Assembly: GCA_029204225.1 (NCBI GenBank)
Contig: CM055101.1
Location: 40,091,961-40,155,960 of the forward strand
Length of the DNA: 64,000 nucleotides
Direction of reading: 5' to 3'
Source of the DNA: Diphasiastrum complanatum
Taxonomy: Eukaryota > Streptophyta > Lycopodiopsida > Lycopodiales > Lycopodiaceae
In this document: one piece after another, positions 1-11,745 of the stretch
How positions within the stretch are numbered: the first letter of the stretch is position 1
How the letters are laid out: every line of letters begins with the position of its first letter
Program-made: the position numbers and the translations under genes
Notes under the pieces: model-generated
Database searches by the model: none
Told to the model about the DNA's origin: nothing
The model's input: only the letters and a program-made list of their open reading frames with translations

Positions 1-660
1 CACTGAATCTTGTAGATGCATAGCTAGCCATAGAGACTGATGTGTAGCTACCCATAGATAATAGCAATAGGGAATACTAATTTGAAATGGCTTTTGGTAA
101 GCACATTAGTCCGAAGGAATATAAGTGGTCTGCAAATATCCATTAAAATCAACGTTAAACAAACTCCAAGACTAGAGAGGGTTGCCCTCCTTATGTAAAT
201 ACAAGTAGCCCTCTGAGAAGACAATGCAAGGAACCTGTGCTGAGAGAACATCACAAGTAAATGAAAGTGGAAGTGCATTCTAATGCAAAACTGACATTGG
301 GGGCTATGATTCCCCAGCAGCGACCACTATAACTGGCCTGTAAAAAGGATAGAAAGTGGCAAGCCCAAGCTATCCATATGGATGATGCATGCCATACAAG
401 AGCCATAAACGGAGTTGCTGAATGTATCGTTAATGGAGCAGCAAGATGGTGTGTAAATAGCTCCACATTGAAATAACATACTGACTTAGAAGCTGATATA
501 CCATGGTAACTGACCGGACAGTACAACCATCCTGATGCAACCAGCAAAATGAACCATAGAAGAAGATTTCATAGTGGAAAAGGATCCATGTCTAACACTT
601 AGCAAAAAGTGTGCAATCCCTTCAATTTCTACATTTGTTTAATTAGACCTTGGAAAGTAT
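1..660. other. Unassigned sequence left of the NUB1-like exons
   Basis: I see no recognisable coding homology on either strand. Open frames are short and of low complexity. The stretch may be intron or upstream flank of the NUB1-like gene, whose earlier exons are not identifiable here. A small perfect palindrome (GATTCGTT-GGGG-AACGAATC) lies just beyond it at 692-711. Confidence 0.4.
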
Positions 661-818
661 GTTGATTGGAGGTAATGTTTCCACGAACTGCGATTCGTTG
701 GGGAACGAATCTTGATTTGTCAATGAATCGTTTGGGGACCGATTCGGACCCTGAAAAAAGGAAAACTCTTTGATTCTTCAATGGCTCTTTGATTTTTCTT
801 TTCAATGTTTTATTCTGT

Positions 819-1280
819 ATTTAAATCATAGATGCACAGAAATGCGTCTCTCCTCCCAGAATCGTACTAATTTTTTTTTATTTTTATTTTGGAAAAATAG
901 CGTATGGCTGAAATTTTTTTAGGGGATCAATGGTCAAACCAGCGTTTTGCCTCTCAGAAGTGCAGTAGATGGGGCACAAACAGACCTTATTTTCAACAGC
1001 TATTTGGTTGTTATTTGCTTTGGTTTTCAATAAATGCTCAGGGGGTTCGAGGGGTGGCCCCCCGAGAAAACGCCCCCTGGTGGGGTGTTTGGGGGGCAAC
1101 GCCCCCCAACGGCAGGGTCCGGGGGCTGCCGGTAGACCCCGGCCCCGACGGTCCCCAAAAAAAAACCAAAAAAATAAAACGTTTCTGGAATTTTTTTGAA
1201 ATTTTCAGAAATGCTTTTCTGAACCGAGTTTCTGACCGCGATTCTGAAACGCGTTTTAGCAGTGCATCTATGATTTAAAT
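819..1280. mobile_element. GC-rich terminal-inverted-repeat element, copy 1 (MITE-like)
   Basis: The ends are a perfect 19-bp inverted repeat: ATTTAAATCATAGATGCAC at 819-837 and its reverse complement at 1262-1280. The outer ATTTAAAT is itself palindromic, so it could be an 8-bp target duplication flanking a CATAGATGCAC terminal repeat, which would suit a hAT-type element. The core (about 1040-1155) is strikingly G/C-rich with runs such as GGGGGGCAACGCCCCCC, inside otherwise AT-rich DNA. Sub-terminal motifs resemble GAAACGCGTTTC. A second copy lies at about 44305-45010 in the same orientation. There is no transposase ORF, so it would be non-autonomous. The superfamily is inference. Confidence 0.75.
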
Positions 1281-1469
1281 GTTTATCCAGTGTACTTTCT
1301 GATGGATGTTTGATGATGGATCATGGATAAGTCATAAATCACAATGTCAAGTGGAAATTGGAACAGGGGATCTAGTTTGTGATCTTTAAATTGTGTTTAT
1401 TCAACATTGTCATGTCCAATTCAAAATATTGATCATTGCTGGCAATTACATTTACATAGTTTACTGTAG

Positions 1470-2791
1470 GGAGCAGAAGAAGTATGGTAAAACACAGTCC
1501 GGTAAGGCAGTTGATTTGAAGAAGCTCGGCGAGCTTGTATCTATTGGGTGAGTAATCCTATGGAAAAGTTGCTCGTAGACCTTTTGAATTATGTAGAATT
1601 AGCATTTGGAGTTCTTTTGCTTTGGATTTAGGGCCAGAATATGATGGTGAACAAATTTTATTTATGTCTTGTTCACAAAAGTTTGTGTGTCCTGGTTTCA
1701 AGCTTTTTTAATCTGTTAGCGACTGTTGTAACCAGGTGTGATAAGCAACTGGCAGCAGAAGCTCTTCGGCAAAGCTCAAATGACGGGGAAAAAGCCTTAG
1801 ACATATTAGTTAATCCAGCTTTGCGTGCTGCTTTGGAGGTACTGTGTTTATGTATCTTGGAATTCTTGCAGTATGTCAGCATTTCCTATGATCAGGTTCA
1901 TTTCAAACTGTTTTGATTTGTGTGCTAGTCATCTGTTTTAAGATGAGTATTTGAATTGGTGTGGAATTATCACTTGGATTTTTTGCTCTACTCTTGCAGG
2001 TCTCTCTTGAATCCAAAAAGCGCCGACGAAAATCAGTGGATCAAATCGCTCTTGCAGAATTAGTCTCAATGGGGTTTGAGCAAGGAAAAGGTATTGAAAC
2101 TGGCTTCATTCTTCATGAGACTCTGTTCAATAATGTGATCAATTGTGGTAAGCTATGCACTTAATTGGACACATTCACAACATAGTTCTGAGTTGATTTA
2201 ACTTGATCTAAACTCTTTTTTGACGTTACTGGAGGAAGTGGAAGGAATACAAGGCCGATTTGAACTACCACAAAATGATTCCAAAATACCTAATTTGTTT
2301 TTGAGATTTAAAGAAAGATAAAGGAAAAAGCCAAAATTTTTGAACAAAACTTGTTACCTAAACATTTTATTCACAATTTTAATCAATTTCAACCAGTTTG
2401 AAACTGTTGAAACTGTGATTCTTTGGAAATATGATTCACAATATTTGGCATTGCAGCTGTGAGGGCCCTTCAAACGTCCAGTGACACTGATCAGGCTATG
2501 GAAAAGCTGCTCGGTGACAATCACAATCTTGATGCAAGTTGCTCAGATGCTCTCTTGAATACCAGCGCTAATGATGTAGAGGACACGAATCTTGATGCTT
2601 CAACTGATACATCAACTGGACTGAATAGAGGTTCTAATGCCCAGGAAACTGAAAAGCCAGATGTCGATGAGGAGATGGAGCAAGAGATTGCAGTTGATTT
2701 GACAGGAGATCCACTTGAAGGGTATGATATTGAGGTTGACGAAGAAAGAGATGCCATAATAGAATACTTGACTTTGATTGATAGTACTTAA
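1470..2791 (+). CDS. NUB1: NUB1-like UBA-domain protein, C-terminal four exons (5' end missing)
   Basis: Four exons read in phase with GT/AG borders: 1470-1547, 1736-1838, 2000-2090 and 2457-2791 (TAA stop at 2789-2791), about 200 residues in all. The first exon starts inside a codon, so earlier exons lie upstream. Two UBA-type helical segments are visible: one spans exons 1-2 (GKAVDLKKLGELVSIG, then LAAEALRQSSNDGEKALDIL), the other exons 3-4 (ALAELVSMGFEQGK, then AVRALQTSSDTDQAMEKLL). A basic linker KKRRRKS separates them. The tail is acidic and ends in an IEVDEERDAIIEYL-like segment. This order matches plant homologues of NEDD8 ultimate buster 1, which in animals binds NEDD8 and related modifiers and delivers them to the proteasome. 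The ubiquitin-like N-terminus expected of NUB1 is not in view. Introns are short (91-366 bp), unlike those of the other host gene here. Another UBA-repeat shuttle protein is the main alternative. Confidence 0.75.
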
Positions 2792-4630
2792 AATTCTTAG
2801 ATTTGAAATCTTTTGATAAATTTTTTGGAATTTATTAATTCATAATACATTTGTACATATCGTTCACCATTGGTCGTACAACATAACTCAAAGCTTATGT
2901 TTTATAGGCTTTTTATTTCAAAACCTTTAACAGTCCTTTAGCCCAGGTATCTGCCCATGCATGGGCAGTGAATTGGACTTGGGTGGGTAAGGCCAACCCG
3001 TGAGGGCTGATTATGTAGGCTTCCTTTTGAGTGGTAATTAAAGTCTTAAGCGATCATAATGTATATGTTTCTGCTTATAACATGGACCATAAGTTTTGGC
3101 TATTGACAAGGCCAGTTTTCTGAAAAATTGCCTTTCTCGAACACTGCCAACAAAGAAATACCTAGGAAACAGAATCTTAAAGAAGCGTCAAATTCGAAGG
3201 GAACTCCCTCATTTTGAAAAACTGGTGGGGTATTGCAATCAGTACCTGCCCGTCAATGAGAGTCTTAAATAAGCTTGAATTTTGAATTGGAGTCCCTTCT
3301 TTTTACATGGGGATACGGCATTGCATGCATAATGCTCAAGTAGCCATTAAGCTGCCATAGCATAAAAAAGAGAAATTATGACTTGCTCAAATGAGAACTT
3401 GAAAATAGAGGGAAAAACAAGCTCAAAACTGTAGGTACAAAAGTTCTAAAAACCGTCAATGTTTTGAGCTGTGTTATGTATGGAGAAATAAAATTTTAGT
3501 GACCTTTCCACCAGGTAAAATGTCCGTGAAATCATGGCAAGGCCAATGACGACCTGGTGGAAAGAGAGGCCACTACAAAATCCTTGTTCCAAACCTCAAG
3601 GATAGCAAGGGTTTCCCCTACTTATGGCTAATGTTTCTTATAGGCTGCACATATTGACTTATTTTGGGCTTTTATATGCTTTGAAATTTTCTTCTTGGCA
3701 GTAAATTGCTTCTAGATTCTTATGGTAGGTCATGTCACTTTCTTTGCCTATAATCTACCCCTAAAATTTTTAACAGCTTTTATGAAAATTTAAAAGACGA
3801 ACAGCAGACTTGTTGTAAACACATTTGATCATTCGTGTATTTTTCTAAGAGTGGTAAATACTTCAACAAAAGAAAGGCTATTTCTTGGGATAAACAAATA
3901 CAAGGATAGCATTTTACAGTGGAGAGATTATAATGAACTAAGTCGAATTTAATCATTTTATTTTCATTCAAGAGCGGTCAATACAAATGCAAAGATTAAA
4001 GTGGAAAGGCTTCTTATTGAGATGAACAAGTGCATGTATATCGTCTTCATGGAAAGATAAGACTGTACCAAGCCATTTTTTCTTTCAAAACTTTTGAGTT
4101 TTTACCAAAATGTTTGAGTTAGAGATTGACAATTCATTAATGCTAGTCTTTTGAAGTCATGGCAATCAGCATGTCTCCTGGTGATAAACATCAATTGCAA
4201 CAATCCTTGAACAAAATCTAGTGTTGGACAACAAACTTACTGAAAACCAGACAATGGTGACATTTGCACTTATAGCTGGGCTTGCTAGTTGAATGGGCGT
4301 GCACCTGAAATTATCAACAACAATATCATTGTTGGCCTCAACTTCACTAATGAATTCAATATAATAAAGACATAAGCCAAGTTAAATTCTGACGTGAAGA
4401 GCATATGATGGGGACCTTGAAAGATGTTGAGCTATTTATCATTTGAGGCATATCATTCATAGACTTAACATGTTAAAATTCTTTTAAGATTTTTTTGCAT
4501 TACTTCTTACTAATTTACTATTCTTGTCCATGATTTTTATCATCACTTTTAACTCGGGTAGTTTATCAATATTAGGTTTAGATACACATGAATGCCCATT
4601 TGTTTTTGGTACTTTTTATGGAAGTTACTA
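2792..4630. other. Intergenic, no gene recognised
   Basis: AT-rich sequence downstream of the NUB1-like stop codon. It must contain that gene's 3' UTR, but I cannot fix a polyadenylation site. No conserved protein segment, LTR pair or RNA gene was recognised on either strand. Confidence 0.5.
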
Positions 4631-4754
4631 GATGGACAAGCTATGGGTAGACAAAAAATTACAAAAGGTTCATTTTATAGTCGCAATATTTAGGTTCCAC
4701 TATAATCATTTTCATCAATCATTACCTCTTTCATTCATCATCGTCATCATCCGG

Positions 4755-4756
<2 letters not shown>

Positions 4757-4818
<62 letters not shown>
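4757..4818. repeat. (GA)n microsatellite
   Basis: About 31 uninterrupted GA units. Apparent Arg-Glu reading frames across it are artefacts. Confidence 0.95.
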
Positions 4819-4821
<3 letters not shown>

Positions 4822-4928
4822 GAAAACTAGAGCAACAAAACTAAGTTTGATACATATCTCTGTACTAAAAAGTAGAAAAGGTGCTCAAATATCATGAAAC
4901 CAAGTCTAGTCTCAGAACTCGGCCGGAG

Positions 4929-4955
<27 letters not shown>
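4929..4955. repeat. (CT)n microsatellite
   Basis: About 13 CT units, 110 bp from the (GA)n tract and in inverse orientation to it. Confidence 0.9.
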
Positions 4956-4960
<5 letters not shown>

Positions 4961-5251
4961 TAATTTCCTTTGAATTTGCATATAGTGTGGTGTGGTTTTC
5001 TTCTCCTCTATATGTATTTGTGTTCATATTAATGGTAGTGTGATTATAAAGTCCTTAGTAATGTGGTGAAGCTTTTTCTGAGGACATATTCTTATAAATT
5101 GAGACATGGGCTTTAACATGACTCACAGAAACTCCACTGACCAACTTAAACACACATAGTATTGCCTTTTGCAAAAGCCATGCCAACAAAGTGAATACAA
5201 AAGTGGGCAAAGGATCCATAGATGAATGATGGGAAAAATCGATGAGCGAGA

Positions 5252-5350
5252 GATGAAAGTTGTAAGAAGCTAGAGTGTGTGTGAAAAAGATGAAAGTTGT
5301 AAGAAGCTAGAGATGAAAGTTGTAAGAAGCTAGAGTGTGTGAAAAAGATT
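5252..5350. repeat. Short tandem repeat, 23-bp unit
   Basis: The unit GATGAAAGTTGTAAGAAGCT (plus AGA) occurs at about 5252, 5289 and 5312. The first and third copies are both followed by a GTGTGTGAAAAAGAT-like spacer, so part of the unit-plus-spacer block is duplicated. Confidence 0.85.
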
Positions 5351-8330
5351 TGTTTTGGGGCATTTGCAAGTTGTGAAGCATTGGAGAGTGCTTAAAAGAG
5401 CTCTATTGAGAGTTAAATGTAGGAGAGAGTGTCTTACAAGTTCAAACATTGAGAAAAATGGTTTGATAGTTTTTAATAGTTTAGTTAATATTAGAATTTG
5501 GATGAGTAGTATTCACTCGTTTCTTGACCAAATCTAGGGAATTAAAGCTTCAATAGTATCTAAACATCAAGAAAGTGCTTGTGAAATCATTCATGAAGAG
5601 AAGCAATGGTTTGGGAGCCCTTCTAGTAGCAACCTAGTGAACGTAGGGCCAAAAAAAACATACCACATCTTAGGGACCTATTGGAGTGATATGCACCATT
5701 GGATCTTGAAAGATCAACAAATCTACGTGATTTTTATTTTTATTTTGTGAAACTTAAAAAAAAAGCTCTGAATTGCAAAAAATGACGACTTTTTATGAAA
5801 TGTTTTCAATGGAGAGGACTCAACTTTTTGTCCTTATTCTTCGAGGCTATCCTAATGTTTTAAAGCAAAATCCACTATGCAATTTTTGGGGGGAGTCTAG
5901 ATAGAGGTGATCCACACTTCTCTGTGATACGCACTCCACTATAGCAGATTTAGTTTTGCTATCTAGACTCTTCCAAGTGCACTAATGGCCACTCTGAGTG
6001 AGTGTGCTTAATGAATCTAATTGTGTGACATGGAAGTTTAAGCTTAGGAATACTTTGATGGAAGAAGAATAATCATGATCAATGATGTCACTACATTACT
6101 AGTTCAAAAGGGCTGAAAGAAGTCTGAAATACCTTGATGGCATTGTTTGAGATGACCAACACATCTCGGTTTTTTTTTTATGAAGACTAAGTTGTACACT
6201 TTGTGATGGATGATGATGCAATGATCACTGATCCCTTGCTAAAAGTGAAGAAAATTCAAGATTAATTGCAGTTGGCAAGTGCATTGAAGATAGACATATT
6301 GTTCAATTGATATGAAACAATAGAGTGATTTATTTTGAGCTTTTATGATGAGCATAATTATATGGGAGAGACTTAAAAATTGGACAGTCTACTTTTGTAG
6401 GGAGAGTAACGTCATAAGAATAGAGGGCACGAACAAGTCCTTGTCGCAAGAGGAAGAGGCAATGGAGTCGGTTGTGAAAGACACCAATCAAGAGGAGGCA
6501 TCTTAGATTGATTGCCTACCAATGAATCCTAGAGTGCTAATAAGCTGCACACTTTTCTCCATACAGTCATTTCATCTTTCCTTCCATTCTAGATTTGTTG
6601 ATACATTCCACATGTTTCGAATGATTTTGGCTTGCCACTAATGGTTTGGGTGTGTCCTTGGCTTTAGTTACAACATCCTTCTTCAAATGGAAAAATGGCT
6701 ACACTCAAACTCCTCATGTGGGTTACACTCAGACTTCTCTTGGGTGATAGTGAATTCTAAGTTGGTTTTTAGCCCATTCCTCTCCCCCACCCCCAAACCC
6801 CTCTTGACTTTGGCAGGGCTATTGTTGATTGAGCATTTTTGCTCAATGGAACTTAGGAGTGTGATCTCATACCCCAATTTATGCTCTCCCATTTTCTGTT
6901 CAATGGATGTTTGAATCCATGGGGTGTCTCACATGTTTGCTCTTCAAACTATGGAAATCGATATTGGTGTCTGGTAATTGAATGTTGGCAGGTGAGGAAA
7001 TCACACCCTTCATCACACAAACTAGTCATGCTAGATGGGAGTCATCATAGCCTAGATACTTTATTTGAGGTTTGAAGCTTTTGAAATTAAGAGCAACCTA
7101 ATGCCTAGTCAAGGTTAGAACCTACACGTAGACAAGACAAGACATACAAGTGTTTTTCCATCAAAGTGACATTTTTCAATAAGATATCATCTCATACTAT
7201 GATGGTATAGATCTTGCAAAAGCTTCATTTCAAAGTAAGAAGGTCTTTGATAAGCGATGTGGTCACCAAGCTTCAACACAACTCCAAAAATTCCAACAAT
7301 CCCAAGATCTCAAGAGTCACAATTTTATTTTATTACGATTGCTTGCCTCTTACTATCCAGACTACCTGAAAGGGCGGGGGGGGGGGAGGGGGGTTTGTAT
7401 TTCAAGGGCCTCTCAAGCTCCTATCAATAGCGATTGTTTCTAATGTATGAAAGTTTGGTGACAAACCAAGCTTGTCTCTCCTCTGTTGGAACATTCAATT
7501 ATGGGGATCAAAGATCATGAGAACAGCTTGTTCCTACATATACTTATGTCCCATTATCATCTAGTCGGCTTCTCATCTTGATCAAGCAACAACCCTAGAC
7601 TAACATGTTTATGGGACCCAGTCGCTTGGCCTCATTAGTGTTAGAATCAACAATTTATTACCAAGGCTCTTACAAACTCACATTGCATCCTATACCCATA
7701 ATGTGACTGTCGTGATAGTGCACCTGATCCCAAGATGTTGATGGACGCTGCATAGGGCCCATGTGTGTCAATGGGGAATCTTGAGAGTGGTGAACTAGAT
7801 AAGTTGACTCGAGGAACTGATTTCTTGAGTGGTGTGTTTCGCCCACATCAAGTATAACCATCATCCTATGTTTCAAGGGGTTGGCCACTACAATTGCAAT
7901 TCTTCATAGATTAATGCGCATTCCATGCAACAAGATCATTCAACATCCATTGCGTATAAAACATAGCAATACACACAAAAAAAATAATACAATTAGCCAT
8001 TCATTTCCATCTAAGAGAGCATTGGCACATTAGTTTTTGCCCTAGTTGACATCTATGGACAAAGGGAAGCATTATAGATATGCATACTACACGAGCACAT
8101 AATGAGCAATGAAAAGTACAAAGCTTTTACCTCAATCCTACTGCAAAAGAGGATTCCAAGTCAAGAGTCATTCCACCTTCAATCGTGTGGTTAGCTTTGT
8201 GATTGATGCTTGCCATAATGTAGCATGATCTGATAATAACGGTGTGGCAAAAAGCAAAATGTAGCAAAAATCTTGTAGAAGTCACAAGATGAAGGCATTG
8301 GCGATTTACTCAATAACGGAACTTCACCAA
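5351..8330. other. Unassigned, probably decayed repeat DNA
   Basis: Apart from the possible gag scrap at 6010 and a G-rich run at 7372-7393, I recognise no gene, RNA or LTR pair. Open frames are under 75 codons and lack family motifs. Confidence 0.4.
6010..6072 (+). pseudogene. Possible copia gag scrap
   Basis: A short frame reads NESNCVTWKFKLRNTLMEE before a stop. It resembles the 'NY..WKFK...L' start of copia gag domains. The flanking sequence shows only broken frames, so this is a weak call. Confidence 0.3.
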
Positions 8331-8416
8331 GGGATATCAACTAGTGGCATAAACTAAAAGATTCAAATATACTTGAAAATCAACAAAACCTTGAATGGAG
8401 AAATCTCATTGGCAAG

Positions 8417-9200
8417 CTAGAGGAATATTCCATAAGAGCACACAACATGGCGGGTCTTCAATAATCCTACATGTAGAATCATACTTTTCGCACTTTTGAC
8501 AAGGGTACGATTTTTACGTTTAGCCACTCCATTTGACTGTGGAGAATAGCTGGTGGTATACTGTGCAAGAATGCCATGAGCTTTGCAGTAATCTTTGAAT
8601 TCAGTCGAAATGAATTCACTTCCACCGTCAGTCCGAATTGCCTTGATTTTCTTGGAAGTTTGATTGTCAGCTTCCTGCTTGAATTGCTGAAAATACTTGA
8701 AGGTTTCAAATTTCTTCTTCAAAAAATAGATTGTTGTCCTCCTCGAATAATTGTCGATGAAGGTCAGAAAGTATTTTGATCCCCCTATCGAGAGAGATCG
8801 GGAGAGTCTACATGGTACATGGGTCCACACATGTCGTTGAGCACAATATCTAACACACCTTTTGATTTGTGTTGCGAATTAGATATGAAAGGAGTTCTAG
8901 CATGCTTGGGCTAGAATACAGCTTCGACAAACTATACGGATTGTTGCAGTTAAAATCTTGAACAATTTTTTTCGTTGACATATTTCGAAGGCAAGTAAAA
9001 TTGACATGACCCATTTTGTAATGCCACAATAAATTTTTATCTTCCAAAGTGAAAGTAGTAGAGCTTGAACCGTTAAAGCATTGCAATGACTAAGCTTATA
9101 AAGATTACTTTGCCTCTTTCTAAGTGCAAGTACCTTTTGCTTTTGTCTAATATCGAACAAGTATTAGAATCAAATTCAATTTTATGGCCTGAATAAGTGA
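8417..9200 (-). pseudogene. Copia retrotransposon remnant: pre-integrase and integrase core
   Basis: Reading leftward, a GAG-pre-integrase segment (LWHYKMGHVNFTCLRNMS, about 8960-9040) is followed after a frame change by an integrase core (8417-8830). The core has FLTFIDNYSRRT, the second catalytic Asp in IRTDGGSEF and the third acidic residue region SPQSNGVAKRKNRT. There the usual AERKNRT has become AKRKNRT, so the catalytic Glu is lost. The first-Asp motif lies at a frame break. The integrase end is scrambled after MILHVGLLKT. No RT domain or LTRs are attached. Confidence 0.85.
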
Positions 9201-9244
9201 TTCTACTAATAAAAAGTAGATTTTTGGTAAGATTCAAAACATGA

Positions 9245-9410
9245 AGAATGAGTGGTCACTCTTCTTCTTCTCCTCTCTCTTTGTTCCATGATAGGCGTAA
9301 ACTGATCGTTAATAAGCTATTGCGATTACAATTTGTGTATGAGTAACATTCATAGCATAATTAGATGCGCTATTATTATAGTGTAATCAGAGTAGACACA
9401 TGAGAGGAGT
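9245..9410. repeat. Left arm of a long inverted repeat (partner 11580-11745)
   Basis: The reverse complement of 11580-11745 matches this segment over about 165 bp, including TCACTCTTCTTCTTCTCCTC, CATAGGCGTA and TTATTATAGTG. The arms flank the non-autonomous LTR element at 9862-11572. They are probably two LTR-type fragments in opposite orientation, possibly from an autonomous relative. Identity looks about 75-80% by eye. Confidence 0.7.
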
Positions 9411-9861
9411 TCTAAATCCAATTTGAAATCTACATTTTGTAGCTTATTAAAAGTTAAAAAAAAACTTTTTTTTAATAACACTATAATTCAGGATTGGGGG
9501 TAGTCCGCAAGCATGACATGTTATCCATAGTATAATATGTAAATTATCATTAAAAATAGTATAACTTCTTAACTGTAGTTCCGATTAGACAAAAATTATA
9601 CCGTTGGAACGAGAGCTTTCCAATGACATTCTACATGACCTACTTTCGAGCTACCGTTCACCAAGAGTTATAGCAAGTAAAACTTTTCTAGAAAATCCAA
9701 TATCTCTTATGTGCACCCATAGAGTACCCTCTCACTGAGAGGGTGCTCTATCCGTGCACATAAGCGATATTTGGTTAAGAGGGTCCTTTATCCATGCAAA
9801 GAAGAGATAATTGGGTCTTTTGAAACTTTGAATAGCTATAACTTTTGAATGGTTGCTCATA

Positions 9862-11572
9862 GAGTTAAAATTATGATTGGATCTAGTGCAATATACAGAT
9901 CACATCAATCAATCACCATAGCCACTCCTCACAAGCTCTCTAAGATGGCACAACAAAAGTTAATTGTATTACCAAAGAAACTGTACATATATAGTATTCA
10001 CAAAACTTCCTAAAAGGACAAGTGTCCTAAAACTGGCATACCACCTCGAGCCCAATATGGCCAAATTCGACCGACAAACTCGAGATGTGCCCCCCAAGTA
10101 TAGAAAATACTGTAAATAACTTTGTACAGGCTAATTTTTTTATGTGTGGCTACTCGACTAATCCAAGTAGCCGGCTACTTGATCAATGCATGATTGATAT
10201 ATCCATAACATGTCACGTCCCGATCACAATGAAATACAATAAACCAAATAAACTATACAATAATCACAATATCACATTTGAAGCTTATACAACTGAATCA
10301 GATCAGACCTGATTTTTAACTCTCTCCCTTAAGCTCAAATGTGATAGGAGTAAGGAAATACAAATTGTAGTAAAGTCTAGAGTATCCAAAAAATGTTATG
10401 TATGTCTTGCTACTCCATACTTGACTGACACTCAATCACACTCAAAAAGTATCATGCACATACGATGCTGACACATAAAGTCTACCACACTCTCGACCAA
10501 CTGACTTGTCTCTATCCAACTTGCACACAAGACACAAGTGGACCACATGAGCGACATGGCTCAAACTGAAGAAATCTCACTGCCACCATGAGACTTACAT
10601 CCTCCATCTAGCTAGGCTGACATCCTATCAGACACTTACAAGTACAAACCTGTAAAGCTGACATAAATGAGCAACTAAGGCTCAACTTGAGAAAATTCTA
10701 CCGCCACTATAAGATTATACCCTCGTCAGATAGATAGCTAGTAGACATAATGACAAGTCACTGAGCATACCAGATGATTACTTTGCTTTTGACGTAGCAA
10801 ATGTATAACCAAATACAACTCCGACTCAGATCTAGACCCCTGTGACAAGGTTACATGCAATCCCACACACACTCATGCAAATACGAATAATAAAACGCCA
10901 AATAAATGACCAAGGCTTGCCCATAAGTGGTCTCCAGTGCAATGGCTCTTCGTCACTGCTCTTTGCATACGCATGCAATCCCCGTTATGCCAAACAACTG
11001 TCCATACAATGAATTAAGAGGTCACCACCAGTAATTTTTCCAAAACCACCGAAACTGCAAGTTTCTCTGAAATTCTTCCGTGAATTCCCCTTATAACGAT
11101 CGTTTTGATCTACCCTGAAGCTCCAATCGAAGAAACTTTGCCGCTTCCTGCCATCTAGACCACTTGCACCTCGTATGATGTCCTTTTTCTTGAGATATTT
11201 CACATGTCGTTTCTCCTGGTGAAAGCTGCCAATGATGGCTCCATTGGATGGTGCATACCTGCAATATTCTGTCGCTCTAATACCAAGTTAAAATTTTGAT
11301 AGGATCTAGTGCAGTATACAGATCACATCAATCAATCACCATAGCCACTCCTCACAAGCTCTCTAAGATGGCACATCGAAAGTTAATTGTATTACCAAAA
11401 AAATTGTACATATAGAATGTTCACAAAACTTCCTAAAAGGACGTCTCCTAAAACTGGCCTACCACTTGCCAAGCCCAATATGGCCAAATTCGACCGACAA
11501 ACTCGAAACGTGCCCCCTCGAGTATAGCAAGTATTGTAAATAACTCTGTACAGACTAATTTTTCCTATGAAA
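9862..11572 (-). mobile_element. Short non-autonomous LTR retrotransposon (TRIM/LARD-like)
   Basis: Two direct repeats of about 280 bp, at 9862-10142 and 11286-11572, are near-identical by eye; both contain CAATCACCATAGCCACTCCT and ACTGTAAATAACT-like segments. Directly inside the right copy, on the minus strand, is TGGTATTAGAGC (11274-11285), one base from the usual initiator-Met primer-binding site TGGTATCAGAGC. The element therefore reads leftward: 5' LTR on the right, 3' LTR on the left. The internal region of about 1.1 kb has no gag or pol motif. One minus-strand frame (10985-11203) begins soon after the primer site but matches nothing I know. No target duplication was found, and the outer LTR limits are uncertain. 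Confidence 0.75.
10230..10930. repeat. Dispersed repeat, copy 1 (partner 27610-28290)
   Basis: This 700-bp segment is repeated in the same orientation at 27610-28290. Shared blocks include CTCGACCAACTGACTTGTCT, GACATCCTATCAGACACTTA and AGTGGACCACATGAGCGACA. Here it forms the internal region next to the 3' LTR of the short LTR element. The second copy has no such LTR beside it. Confidence 0.85.
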
Positions 11573-11579
11573 AAATACA

Positions 11580-11745
11580 TTTGATCTGTACTCTAATTGC
11601 ACTATAATAATAGCACATCTAATTTTGGTATAAATTTTGCTCATACACAAACTATAATTATGATAACTTATTAACGATCAGAGAATCAGAGTACGCCTAT
11701 GGTGGAACATAGAGAGAGGAGAAGAAGAAGAGTGACTACTCCTGA
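11580..11745. repeat. Right arm of the long inverted repeat (partner 9245-9410)
   Basis: Reverse complement of 9245-9410 with scattered differences. It abuts the right end of the short LTR element. Confidence 0.7.

Noticed and set aside
904..1278. 124-codon plus-strand ORF in the GC-rich element
   Set aside because: It lies wholly inside the TIR element, is composed of translated G/C runs, and does not stay open in the second copy.
5252..5350. CRISPR-like direct repeats
   Set aside because: Three 23-bp copies without regular unique spacers, in a plant nuclear context; a simple tandem duplication explains them.
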